From NCBI GenBank assembly GCA_037833965.1, contig AP031358.1, positions 6,270,001-6,334,000 of the forward strand: a DNA stretch of 64,000 nucleotides. The letters run 5' to 3'. Positions within the stretch are counted from its first letter, which is position 1, and each line of letters starts with the position of its first letter. Positions 55,101 to 64,000 of the stretch are shown here, piece after piece. A program made the position numbers and the translations under genes. The notes under the pieces are model-generated. The model did no database searches and was not told the DNA's origin. It saw only the letters and a list, made by a program, of their open reading frames with translations. This DNA is from Marchantia polymorpha subsp. ruderalis. Lineage: Eukaryota > Streptophyta > Marchantiopsida > Marchantiales > Marchantiaceae.

Positions 55101-56922
55101 TTTTTACAATCTTCCAACGTTCGTGGTGATTGCCATGATCTCATTCTGTGAAGAGCATTGAGTAATCTTTCTCTTGTTCCTCATGCAGAGTGCAAGAAGT
55201 CTTAAGTTTTCTTTGGGTGAGCTGGTCCTGCGGATCGAGGAGGGGGCCTCCTGTAGTCCCGGTCACGTTTCGCTCACGCATGTAAAGCAGCAAACGGTTC
55301 TTCCTCTGTGAGAGAGAGAGTGGAGGAGAGAATGGAAAGTGCAGGTGCGTCCATCGTCAGGGATCCTGCTGAACTTGCGACAGGGGGGATGGACTCCGCA
55401 GACGAGGAACTGAAGCTTCCTTCCGCTGTTCAGGACCTTATACGGAAGCTGGATAACAAAACCGAGCCTTTACGGTGGCTTCCCACATTAACCTATCCAC
55501 AATTTCAGGATTTTTTTCCGCAGCGTGCATTGCTTTCGACTATCACAGGGTGGCAAAGCCAAGTTCGCCTTCGAGTGCTGGAGGCAATCGGCAGCTGCAA
55601 CACCCTTCAATATCTGGACGTTCAGGATATTTTTAGCGGAGATATTTCGAGGCTAACGGCTAACGAGTGGGAGGTACTTCTGAGGGGTTTTAGCTGTAGC
55701 ACCCATCTACGAGTGATAAGAGTTGAAAGATTGACATGGACCTCACTTGCGGAATTGGAGAGCTTGTGTTTACAGCTGGGGGGAATTCTGAGAACCTCTA
55801 GTGTAACAGATATGAGAATTGGCGATTGCAGATTGAGTGATAGATGTTTCTTGAATCTCGCATCAGGACTGGAAGGAAATTACCAGTCTAAACTCAAGAC
55901 TTTAGAACTATGTAATGCATGGAAGGACTCGAGTGCGATGAAGCATATGGCTGACATGATCAAGAGTGCTACTCGATTAGAAACTTTGGAAATAGGGGGT
56001 TCATGGGAGCGCATGTACGACATGGATGAGGAGGCCGCTAGAATCCTGTCGCAGGCTTTAATCCAGAGCTCATCCTTGAGAAAATTGGTTCTAAGGGAGG
56101 TGAAGGGCGCAGCGTCGGCCTTCTTGCTGAAGGCCTTCAGCAAGAAGGCATTGGATGGAGATGGCGGCAATCAAGCTATTCAATGTCTTCATCTAATTTC
56201 TGTGTTTGGACTCGGAGACTCTTTACGAGAACTTCTGAGCTCCAACCCATACTTGGAGGAAGTGGTGTTGGCAGCCATCGACATGCATCCCGAAGAATGG
56301 AGCCGACTGGGCCAAGCCATACGCGAGAATGCTACAGCAAAATCTATTCGCGTAACCCATTTCATGCGTCAGAAAGATGACTTGAAGGGAGTAGAAGAGC
56401 TTGTGTGTGCTGCTAGCTCAGATGATAAGGACCCCAAAGTGGAGCTGAATATCACATTTTACGATTACGATGCATTGATCTCAGCACTCAACTTTGTGGG
56501 TGAGGTATTGCGCGGAGAAATCAGGTCTCTAGAATCTTTGATTCTATATTTCAATTGTTCTTGCCCTCCAGGCAGCAACGAAAATAGAATGCCAAGTATC
56601 GTCCCAATGGATGAAAATCTTAGAGACACTACAGTCCTGAAGAGACTGAAATTATTTATTCAAAGGAAAGATACTTTGAAGGGAGTATGGAAGTACCTGC
56701 TTGTGTGCTTGCGAAATAACACAAGTCTCACTCAATTGGATTTGTCTGACTCTGAACTCGATGACGAGGCGTTCAGAGACCTGATGGGGCTACTTCAAAA
56801 GAACTTGACTCTCCGGGCGATAGAAGTCTCAGGAACCTCATGGCAAACGGACGGAAAGGCGGCGCTGATTCAACAGGCCCTCGAGCAGAACCGGAAGCGG
56901 GCAGAATACATGGCCGTGTTCC
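52186..56922 (+). repeat. Segmental duplication, copy B (empty-site allele of X1)
   Basis: 4,737 bp matching 8036-10496 joined to 28053-30323. At the X1 insertion position it has one acttc (54642-54646) with continuous sequence on both sides. The homology stops inside the gene-2 coding sequence at 56922. Confidence 0.9.
54371..54651 (+). repeat. Tandem repeat, two units of ~140 bp (copy B)
   Basis: Units start at 54371 and 54511, and a third start at 54652 runs into unique sequence. Counterpart of 10221-10496. Confidence 0.9.
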
Positions 56923-57326
56923 CCAAGCGACCTTACATTTCGGATGATGTTAACATATTCTATAGGATGAGTGCACTTATGCATGTCGGGAGAACCTTTA
57001 GATTACACTTGATGTGTGAGTCGGCGACTAGGGTTCACATAGTTGAAGATCAAGAAGGTTTGAAGATATGCGTGGATCTGAATAATCACGCGAGGATTAG
57101 CAATAGTGATCGTAGGGCAGTTGTACAAACTGGGCAAAGCGAGGAGCTGACACAAGCATGGTTGAGGATTCGGAAAATTCTTGGGGATATTAACTATGCG
57201 AAAATCTTCAAGTTGTATCAGGTGAAATACGAGGGAGTAGAATCAGGTGGCCATGCATGGGTGTGCGAGGAGTGCATGAAAGAAGGTATTAGAACTCGGA
57301 TTTTGTCGGGAAATTGGAGATGTTAG
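55332..57326 (+). CDS. LRR protein from a Roco gene lacking the GTPase and COR domains
   Basis: 664 codons in one exon from the ATG that matches gene 1. Residues 1 to about 530 are the LRR region, almost identical to gene 1. After MAVFP the sequence passes straight to KRPYISDDVNIFYRM, homologous but only moderately similar to the tail of gene 1 (GRPYVTDDVGVFYRL). It ends with KIFKLYQVKYEGV and WVCEECMKEGI, matching the tail beyond gene 1's stop. The whole P-loop GTPase, COR and coiled-coil part is absent without breaking the frame. The tail and 3' flank are much more diverged from gene 1 than the LRR part, so the gene looks chimeric. It could encode an LRR-only scaffold or competitor of a full Roco protein, or be a non-functional fusion. 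Confidence 0.75.
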   Translation: MESAGASIVRDPAELATGGMDSADEELKLPSAVQDLIRKLDNKTEPLRWLPTLTYPQFQDFFPQRALLSTITGWQSQVRLRVLEAIGSCNTLQYLDVQDIFSGDISRLTANEWEVLLRGFSCSTHLRVIRVERLTWTSLAELESLCLQLGGILRTSSVTDMRIGDCRLSDRCFLNLASGLEGNYQSKLKTLELCNAWKDSSAMKHMADMIKSATRLETLEIGGSWERMYDMDEEAARILSQALIQSSSLRKLVLREVKGAASAFLLKAFSKKALDGDGGNQAIQCLHLISVFGLGDSLRELLSSNPYLEEVVLAAIDMHPEEWSRLGQAIRENATAKSIRVTHFMRQKDDLKGVEELVCAASSDDKDPKVELNITFYDYDALISALNFVGEVLRGEIRSLESLILYFNCSCPPGSNENRMPSIVPMDENLRDTTVLKRLKLFIQRKDTLKGVWKYLLVCLRNNTSLTQLDLSDSELDDEAFRDLMGLLQKNLTLRAIEVSGTSWQTDGKAALIQQALEQNRKRAEYMAVFPKRPYISDDVNIFYRMSALMHVGRTFRLHLMCESATRVHIVEDQEGLKICVDLNNHARISNSDRRAVVQTGQSEELTQAWLRIRKILGDINYAKIFKLYQVKYEGVESGGHAWVCEECMKEGIRTRILSGNWRC

Positions 57327-58940
57327 AATGTCATGATGCAAATAACAAGCATATGTTTAGACACTCATGCAATATGATCCTCTGCAAAATCTTCCTTCAG
57401 AGTTTTCACTTGTACAAGTCTTGTATAATCTATGCAATCATGTCAATCGCACATACATGTTTCTGAAGAAGTTCAGATTTTGGCTAAACTATAAAATTCC
57501 ACTTTGAGGAAAAACTTTTAAGAGCCTTTTTACAAGTCTCATCATGATGAATGATGAGCTACTTCAATCTAAGAATGGATGAGAAACTAATTGTAAGCAT
57601 TACTACTGCTAAGCACACTTCCTACAATGATGCCGTGTTATCAGATCTAGAAACCTTCTGTGAAAGGTTGACACAGAGGTCCATCAGATGTACCGATGAA
57701 TATTTTCATCAAATCTTGATTTTGCCACCATCAGAAGTACAGAAGACATGTTATGCCGGAAGATGATAACTTCATTGCTGCCAATAAGGTACTGATGACA
57801 TCACAACTATCCATCACCCTTATCTCTGAACGGATCTGATATGCAAATTTATTGCTATGCAGGTGCGGAATTACTGTAGTTGCCATTCTAAGATAAACGT
57901 TAATACTCACTAGTGAAATCCATACTCGCTCCGAAATGCAGGGGCGAAGTGGAGCTTAAAATATCAACATATGGAGCCTTCAGCTATCATATGCTGGACG
58001 GAGTGGAAACTTAAGAAACCATGACTCTCAAAAGTGACATAAATTCTGCTGTTGTTTCGCTTCGAGGAGAGAAATTCTTTCTATCTGGACGAAGAGAATA
58101 GTGTACATACACTCACGGGCATCCCTGAGCCTGGATCAGCAGTTTTTTAATGCAGGTCATCTACTATTGACTTCAGACGTGATGATAATAAAGCTCGCAT
58201 CTGCTAATCCAGAATTGAAGGACCATCGGTAAAAATGTTGATGTGATATTTTGAATTTTGTTCTGAATGTCTCTTCCCTTGTCTCGATGCTTCCCATATT
58301 TATCTTTCTACTTGAAGGTATTCGAGGAGTCTGCATCGATGACTCCTTGAACATGCAGCAAGAATCATCTACATGCCAGCATATTAGTTTAAGTAAGAAT
58401 TTCCACTAAAGCAACCTCCACCGGCTCACGGCCGGGGGCCATTCAAGGAGGATGTTGTCGGGGGCCATTCATGTCTTAGAAGGATGGTGTTGATTACAGA
58501 GTGACTGGAAAAGAATTTCTCTAGAGTCTGAGTTTTCGATGTGACTGATCTACACTTCAGACAAAGGATTATGATGGTCGCTTTGTCGTAAGTTGTCCAT
58601 AGCCCATGTGGATTCAAAGCCGATCCACACGAGTGGATTCTTCTCAGGATCTTGGTTCCTACTGGCAATCCCTCTCATTCTCATCATTCACGGTGAATCT
58701 TAAATTAGCAAGTAGAATACCGCTGGCCTCGTCCTCCTTGCTTCATACTCAGATGTAATAATCTTCCTCAGTGGCCTGCGACGCGCAGAAGAACATCGTC
58801 TGGAGAATTACCCGCTTTCACATAAAAGCACCACTTCTGCTACTTTCTATTCAAAGCATTTTCAAGTTGGCAGATGCTTTGGCTGGGTTGTGTTGATTTT
58901 ACGTTTTAGTGTGGAATAACTGCAGCAGGGACACGAAGTC
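57327..58940. other. Region downstream of gene 2, no supported gene
   Basis: The first ~150 bp resembles the gene-1 3' flank (aaatcttcctt, acaagtcttgtataatct). A 71-codon frame at 57551-57766 is unassigned. A short direct repeat (cgggggccattca) occurs near 58434 and 58459. Nothing else is recognised. Confidence 0.4.
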
Positions 58941-59265
58941 TATTACAGCTGTCTCTCAAGATCCGCGATTACACACATGTCATTGGGAAGTTGATGAACG
59001 ATCAAAAGGAGCTGTTGCGCACCAATGCGAAATTCCGAGCTTTGGCTTCCCTCGGCTCCTCCCTGAGACTTGTGAGGGACATGCCATGAAGACAAGAGAC
59101 CAAATCGTCATGGAAAGATGCAACCAAAAAACTATCAGTAAATTACTCATGGAATATCTCTCTGAATTCTTCGCTTAACGTCCAAGGTTTCATTGAAGAT
59201 TTTCTGCATCAAGCTGTGAATAATTTCATGATAAGTGCAACCCAGCCACCCAGAAAAGTGTTCTA
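58941..59265 (+). pseudogene. Decayed exon-like fragment, unrecognised
   Basis: After a possible acceptor (tattacag) one frame reads LSLKIRDYTHVIGKLMNDQK, then ELLRTNAKFRALASLGSSLR and a TGA. It continues in the same frame with protein-like NVQGFIEDFLHQAVNNFMIS before the next stop. The single stop inside an otherwise protein-like frame suggests a dead exon. The family is unknown. Confidence 0.3.
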
Positions 59266-59429
59266 GAGGAGTATCCCAAACGAAACAAAGATGTACGCCG
59301 ATTACTTGATTACTTGTAATGAGCCAGTTTAGCATTTTAGAATAAGGTGCTCTTCTATCGACAATTGTAGTCTACGTTAAGTCAAACTAAATGTTGGATA
59401 TCTGCATGGTAGGACCACATCCAGTGTTC

Positions 59430-59576
59430 AAGTTGTTGACTTTCCTAACCTGGCACTCGCAACACTAGTCATGAATTCAAGCATCTCAGATCTCCTCGGT
59501 CAGATTGTTTGGCTTGTGATTAGAAAGACTTTGCAGTTTTACGTTGACGATGGTGCAGAGTTTGTGAGAAAGAGGT
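59430..59576 (+). pseudogene. Protein-like fragment, unrecognised
   Basis: A ~50-codon frame reads VQVVDFPNLALATLVMNSSI, then LLGQIVWLVIRKTLQFYVDD and GAEFVRKR. It ends at a donor-like site (agaaagag followed by gtaaagaag). It may belong to the same gene remnant as the R1 copy that starts about 90 bp later. Confidence 0.3.
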
Positions 59577-59659
59577 AAAGAAGTAAGAATCTCAATGAGT
59601 TCTTAGATATGTGACTGCAGCTAGCTAGATTTGTTGCGCCCAATCTGTCGTCTCTGCTG

Positions 59660-60565
59660 ATTTTCGTCTGAACAGGGTGCTCGGTACAATTTGTGAAACA
59701 ACCAGAACAATTTATCTGCTTTTTCTTGAACTGCTGTCAGGAGTGACAGATTATGTTATTCAAAAGCAGCTTAATTGTCTGCTGTAAACTATATGCGAAT
59801 GGGAGTTAATTACAAAAGGATTGATCTAGAGTCTGCATTAGTAGAGGTCCACAAGTTCTTACATGTGCGCACGCTGAGATCAGGTACGGGAAAGTCTTCC
59901 TTAGTACACAATTTGAGTCATTTCGCTCACTGAAGCTAGGGAATTCTAGGCAATTCTTTCTAATCGTCGTGCCTGGCAAGGCAGTGCCGACTCGCAGAAA
60001 GGGCAGCAGACCTGTTTCTGGTGGCAAGATTGATGATGTGGTGAGGTTTGAACTGGTGAACAGTCTGTCATCTAAGCACCACGAAATCATTCTGCTTTTT
60101 CTGTATCCAGGTTCATTCGTTCTAAGTTTGCAATTTTAACAAAATTATCCGATCCAACTGGACTCCCAGAAAGTCAAAACAAGAAAATGTGTGAAATTAT
60201 TCGAGAGACGTTTTTAGTTTCCACTATAGCACTTGGAGTAAATCTCTTCTTCAGCACTGCCCACTTCAGTATGTTGCAGGAGGTCATCGACCACCACTTA
60301 CTGCAGCATTGCGCTATCCTTAAACCCTTCCCGGTAGAAGATCTAGGAAGCCACTCCAGGTTAAAGGAGGTATTGTTCAGGCGAAGATTATGTTGTGAAC
60401 TTCTGGCTGGGAATTGCAACTGCAGCCGAATTGGAGCAGGGAAGAAATGTGTCCTGAATCCATGTTGTCTTCAAATTTTCTAAACTAACTTTTTCTAGTA
60501 GATGGCCTGCCCAAGTAAAATAGCTGTCTTCCCAATGTCCATTCCGCCTTCCTTTTTCGAATCGA
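59660..60565 (+). pseudogene. R1 gene-like repeat, copy 3 (best preserved)
   Basis: The frame from about 59872 reads AEIRYGKVFLSTQFESFRSL, then FFLIVVPGKAVPTRRKGSRP, VSGGKIDDVVRFELVNSLSS and HHEIILLFLYPG. A second open frame at 60187-60483 starts MCEIIRETFLVSTIALGVNL, then FFSTAHFSMLQEVIDHHLLQ. The final part (about 60515-60565) matches, inverted, 35094-35130. The reading frame here is longer than in the other copies, so this may be a real exon pair of an unknown gene. A faint likeness to the plant PARP-like pattern was considered but is too weak to name. Confidence 0.4.
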
Positions 60566-60786
60566 AATCACCATAATGAGACAAAGGCGTCGGAAATGAT
60601 TTAGACGGAGGAACAAATCCATCGTTTTTGTGACTGGGTGTTATTGACTTTTTGGCTACTCTACTACAAGGATAGTCCAGGTAGCGAACTGATACCGAAC
60701 ATGGTCTGGAAAATACGGCTCATGGGGCAATTCAAAACTGTGACGATGGTCCGCAGACGTATGGAAAATACAATTCATGTACCATT

Positions 60787-61308
60787 CTAAACCGTGGCAA
60801 TCTTCTTCATAGTGTATATGAAAACAGGTCCTCCGACTCGTGCAGATTGCGCCCGGCCAACTAGAGTTGTATATGAGTTAGCACAACTTTGAATACAATT
60901 GTATGAAGTGAATTCAGCTGCTGGACTATGACTCGTTCCTAGAATGTTTTTCATTGCCGGGCAATTAGAGTTATTTGTACACTGAATAGAGTCACAAGGC
61001 CTGAGAAATTCGTTCGCATGACGTATGGACTCTGGGAGCAATCCGAGAGGATTCAGCAGAGCAACATGCGTCCCGCTCGTGGAGAAATCGGGGAGCGGAC
61101 ACGAAGAGGCCTCCGTGAGCTCCTCGGCTGGATTCTCTTCTTCCTCCGCTGCCTTCTGTACTGGCACCTCCACGGCCTCTTTCAGGTCAGTTTCTGCGAT
61201 TGAGATACTGCTCACGGTGTTGGAAGCGCCATTCTGTGACGAATTCGCCTGCACGGAACCTCCAGAGCGAGAGATGTTCAGCTGTACAGATTCATGTGAT
61301 GAAGGCAT
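60787..61308 (-). CDS. Hypothetical ORF, low confidence
   Basis: A 173-codon frame on the - strand. The N-terminal ~95 residues are Ser/Glu/Ala-rich (AVEVPVQKAAEEEENPAEEL) and plausible as disordered protein. The rest overlaps repeat sequence resembling 7059-7160, read through by chance. A competing 140-codon + frame at 61025-61447 covers the same bases. No family or neighbour supports either. Confidence 0.15.
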   Translation of the reverse strand: MPSSHESVQLNISRSGGSVQANSSQNGASNTVSSISIAETDLKEAVEVPVQKAAEEEENPAEELTEASSCPLPDFSTSGTHVALLNPLGLLPESIRHANEFLRPCDSIQCTNNSNCPAMKNILGTSHSPAAEFTSYNCIQSCANSYTTLVGRAQSARVGGPVFIYTMKKIATV

Positions 61309-61854
61309 GCATAATGCAGGAGAGCCATGGGTAAGGCGAACGGTGGAATTCGAGCAGGATGCTATGCCTGAAACGGGAACTGCTTTGGAAGACCATGTAC
61401 GACGTGAAGCTAACGCCGCACCGCCGCAGCTGCTGCCTACGAGCTAGGCAGCCATCGTTATTTCTCCAAATGCTTCGCTCCGTGATTGAATCCAGCGTCT
61501 GCCTCCAAGCTGGTGATGACCATCTCGATCTCGCCCTTCCAAAAAAAGTATTCTTGTTTACACGTTATATCGTTACAGAATCTTATGGAACAAAAGCTCG
61601 ACGAGAAGTCGCCAAATGCGCCTCGGAGGTGGAAAATATGAAACAGTCAATTGAACTGTACGGATCAGGTCGAATTAAGAAGGGGGCAGCCGAATATTGT
61701 GAGCATTGGTCGTGACATTCGAAAAGTACTCATTCTCATCCGACTCCCGGACGCAGCGAATCTCTCGAAGCACGTCGTAGAATGGCCTCAGGAAGCCAGG
61801 CCAGTAAGGTTTGAGGCACAGCATCAAAGGGCATGCACCAGCGCGAGTGCGTAG
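61309..61854. other. Region with overlapping short frames, unassigned
   Basis: Frames of 118 codons (+, 61359-61715) and 64 codons (-, 61675-61869) overlap; neither is recognised. A lysine-rich piece in the + frame (GSGRIKKGAAEY) is not diagnostic. Confidence 0.3.
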
Positions 61855-62790
61855 TTTGCATTCTTCCATACAAACAAATTAATACATATATCTAAAAAAT
61901 TTTCACCAATTTTAAACGAAAATAAAACATTCTTAGAATTTTACTTCTAAGACTGTTTTATTTTCGTAGAAGTACATCTCTGAATACGCTAAATGTATGT
62001 AGTGTAATACGGGTATGGCCTGCCTCAAAATATTTTCCTGTGACTCCAATCCTATAGGCCAGGCACGGATACTCGGCGACGACTGCGTTCGAGAATTCTC
62101 TTGTTTTGCTCGCTGGTGTGTGGATCAAAGGATCCCTCCCGTCATCCTCCCGAAACTCCGAGCCCGCATTCCCCGCCGTCTCCGACAACTGTTGGCAGCC
62201 TGGGGACGAGGGCCACGTGGAGGTTCGCTGGGGACCCTAGTATCCTTCGCGGAGGAGGCCGCTGATACTCGCTCCAGTTAAAATTGAAAGCACAGCAAAT
62301 TAGTTTGAGTCATGTCCATGGTCAAAAGGCATGGTCCATGCCCTTATTACACTAAATACATTTAGCATATTCAGACATATACTTTTCAGTATTCAGAAAT
62401 ATGTTTATACGTAAATAAACCATTATTAGAAATAAAATTGCTAAAAAGTTCTAGATATAAATATTAGTTTGTACATACATCCATGAATTCATGGAAATAT
62501 GCGAACGAGACTCACCCTGGGACTAGAGTTGGAGGCACGTCAAAATATTTTGAGGCATGCCCATGACTCCAGGCATGCCTGTATTACAATACGTACATTT
62601 AGCGTATTTGTTAATGTACTTATACGGAAATAAAACATTCTAAATATACGTATTAATTTGTTTATACATACAGGCATGCATGTATGGAAGAATTCGAACG
62701 AGGAATACCCTCGCCCTGGGGCATGCCCTCTGAGGTTGTGCCTCCAACACTACCTGGGACATGCCCTTTGAGGTCGTGCCTCCAGCCCTT
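61855..62790. repeat. Cluster of three related AT-rich repeats, one inverted
   Basis: Units at about 62290-62510 and 62535-62705 on + share gaggcatgcccatg-like starts, cctgtattacaatacg or cttattacactaaatac, acatttagc, ggaaataaaac and a gaacgag end. A third, inverted copy spans about 61855-62060. The cluster resembles a small non-autonomous repeat family; no termini or target duplications could be fixed. Confidence 0.55.
61918..61967. repeat. Near-perfect 22-bp inverted repeat
   Basis: Arms 61918-61939 and 61946-61967 pair at 21 of 22 positions around the loop ttttac. It lies inside the inverted member of the AT-rich repeat cluster. Confidence 0.85.
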
Positions 62791-64000
62791 GTGACACCTG
62801 GGACGAGGTAAAAATGCCCACCGTCGCTTGTCGACTGTGCACTACGCCTTCGTGTTTTACCCTGATGCTAGCTCGTGTCCTGCTGTCTTCGTGGAGGGCG
62901 CGAGATCGGCAAAGGGTCGCTTTTCGGACACCACGCGTGCACTCGCTACCAGCGATCAATGGGTCCGTCTGCTGCCGATGCCACACGATGTGCCCTGTCT
63001 TGTTCCTCTGCCACAGCTCGGCCATACACTTTTGGAGCAACGTATGAAAGTGAGGCTTAGGCTGGGTGTCCCATAGCTCCCCCAAAGTTCTGCTTCACGG
63101 CGCCAAGTGACAGAGAGACTTCCAATTGTTTGCCTTCTTAAACTATCTCGTTTAGACCCTACTCACAGAATTGGATATGTTGAATCACCTCGAAATTGTA
63201 CTTTACCCGACCGTGAATGGTGACTCGCCTTGGAAGACACCAGTTCCGCACAGCTTGAGTAACTAGTTTGTCTTAATGGTCTTGTTTGCAGTCCATCAAA
63301 TTGGATAGTTTATTTCGTAATCTCAAGAGTAGCCCTACGTGGGCTACGTGGACCGCGACGACATAGACAGTGGTGAGGCAATCTGTGTAGTACTGAGGAC
63401 AGATCGTACTGATGTGACTGAGAGCGTTGCTTCGTCGCGTTGTGGATCTGAGGAGTATCTGTATGTCAGACATCTGTAAAATTGTTTTCGTCTACCTCGA
63501 CAACCTGTTACCTGTCATATCTCGACAAGCCTCAGGTCTAAGATATATATCCAAGATCCTGAGACGATAATAGACGACTTGTCTGGCATCTATATGGGTA
63601 TAGATGCCAGACAAGAACTAGCCGCTCTCTACTGCCTGGAAGTGCACTGAGCTTATCTCGTCTCATGTAAAAGTTGTACAGGACAACAGAGTATTCAACA
63701 GAGAACTCAGAGAAACTCCTCCTCACAATCGAGCACTCCATGGGAAATAATCTTCACAGTCAATGTAAACTTTACTGAAGAAATCTGGCGCAGCTGACAT
63801 CACAAACAGACGCCGCCAACCAAAGTGGGTGTGGCAATTTTCTCCTACATGCGGTCGTTCGGGACTAAGCTGCGAACTAGAAAACATGAAGGGGAACCTC
63901 CCGGAACCTTCCTCAGGAACCCAGCAACTCGACTCACAAGTGAATTAAAATGGAAACGAAACCGTATTATTATAATCCTGGACTAGGCTTGCACAATGAA
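62791..64000. other. Right edge of window, no supported gene
   Basis: Several overlapping frames of 60-111 codons at 62750-63085 on both strands follow from moderately GC-rich sequence; none is recognised. The remaining sequence has no coding signal apart from the hairpin at 63578-63615. Confidence 0.4.
63578..63615. repeat. Perfect 17-bp inverted repeat with 4-base loop
   Basis: Arms cttgtctggcatctata and its exact reverse complement, loop tggg. The stem is short for a plant microRNA precursor, and the flanks do not continue pairing by eye. Confidence 0.9.

Noticed and set aside
59872..60120. PARP/ADP-ribosyltransferase domain in R1
   Set aside because: A faint resemblance in residue order only; no catalytic residues can be pointed to with confidence.
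63578..63615. MicroRNA precursor
   Set aside because: The stem is only 17 bp with a 4-base loop; plant precursors need a longer paired region, and the flanks do not pair by eye.

Overview
This window looks like nuclear DNA of a land plant, probably a bryophyte and perhaps a moss. It has GT-AG introns, a plant Ty3/Gypsy retrotransposon, plant-type UDP-glycosyltransferase remnants, and duplicated LRR-Roc-COR genes related to TORNADO 1. The bryophyte assignment is inference; no organelle or species marker is visible. Intergenic DNA is AT-rich, while the large mobile elements are strikingly GC-rich.

Layout. 1-8035: mostly non-coding DNA with simple repeats, a small GC-rich block, hairpins and a remnant of a dispersed gene-like repeat (R1). 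8036-10496 plus 28053-30323: one copy (A) of a segmental duplication carrying the upstream region and LRR exon of a Roco gene. Copy B lies at 52186-56922. Copy A is split at 10497-28052 by a nested stack of mobile elements; copy B keeps the empty insertion site.

The stack has three layers. The outer one is X1, a 5.4-kb element on the + strand with TG...CA ends, no LTRs and target duplication acttc. It is interrupted inside its ORF by X2, the same family on the - strand, with target duplication gcaac. X2 carries a complete Gypsy element (14662-22518, - strand). Next to the Gypsy element is a partial second Gypsy copy fused in frame to the X2 ORF. A third, uninterrupted copy, X3, lies at 41213-46574 with target duplication atgcg. 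The X family is the best candidate here for a poorly described element. It has a single long gag-like ORF, short imperfect terminal inverted repeats, 5-bp target duplications, no visible polymerase or integrase, and a leader packed with perfect palindromes.

Two Roco genes are present. Gene 1 (28733-33527) has LRR, Roc GTPase, COR and C-terminal regions in three exons, but one in-frame TGA splits off its last 120 codons. Gene 2 (55332-57326) has an almost identical LRR region joined directly to a diverged version of the same C-terminal tail, so the whole GTPase/COR part is missing. Around them lie a decayed LRR fragment, a broken UDP-glycosyltransferase, several R1 copies, a duplicated block with a ~72-bp minisatellite, and an AT-rich duplicated block. 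From 57327 to the end only gene remnants and repeats can be supported.
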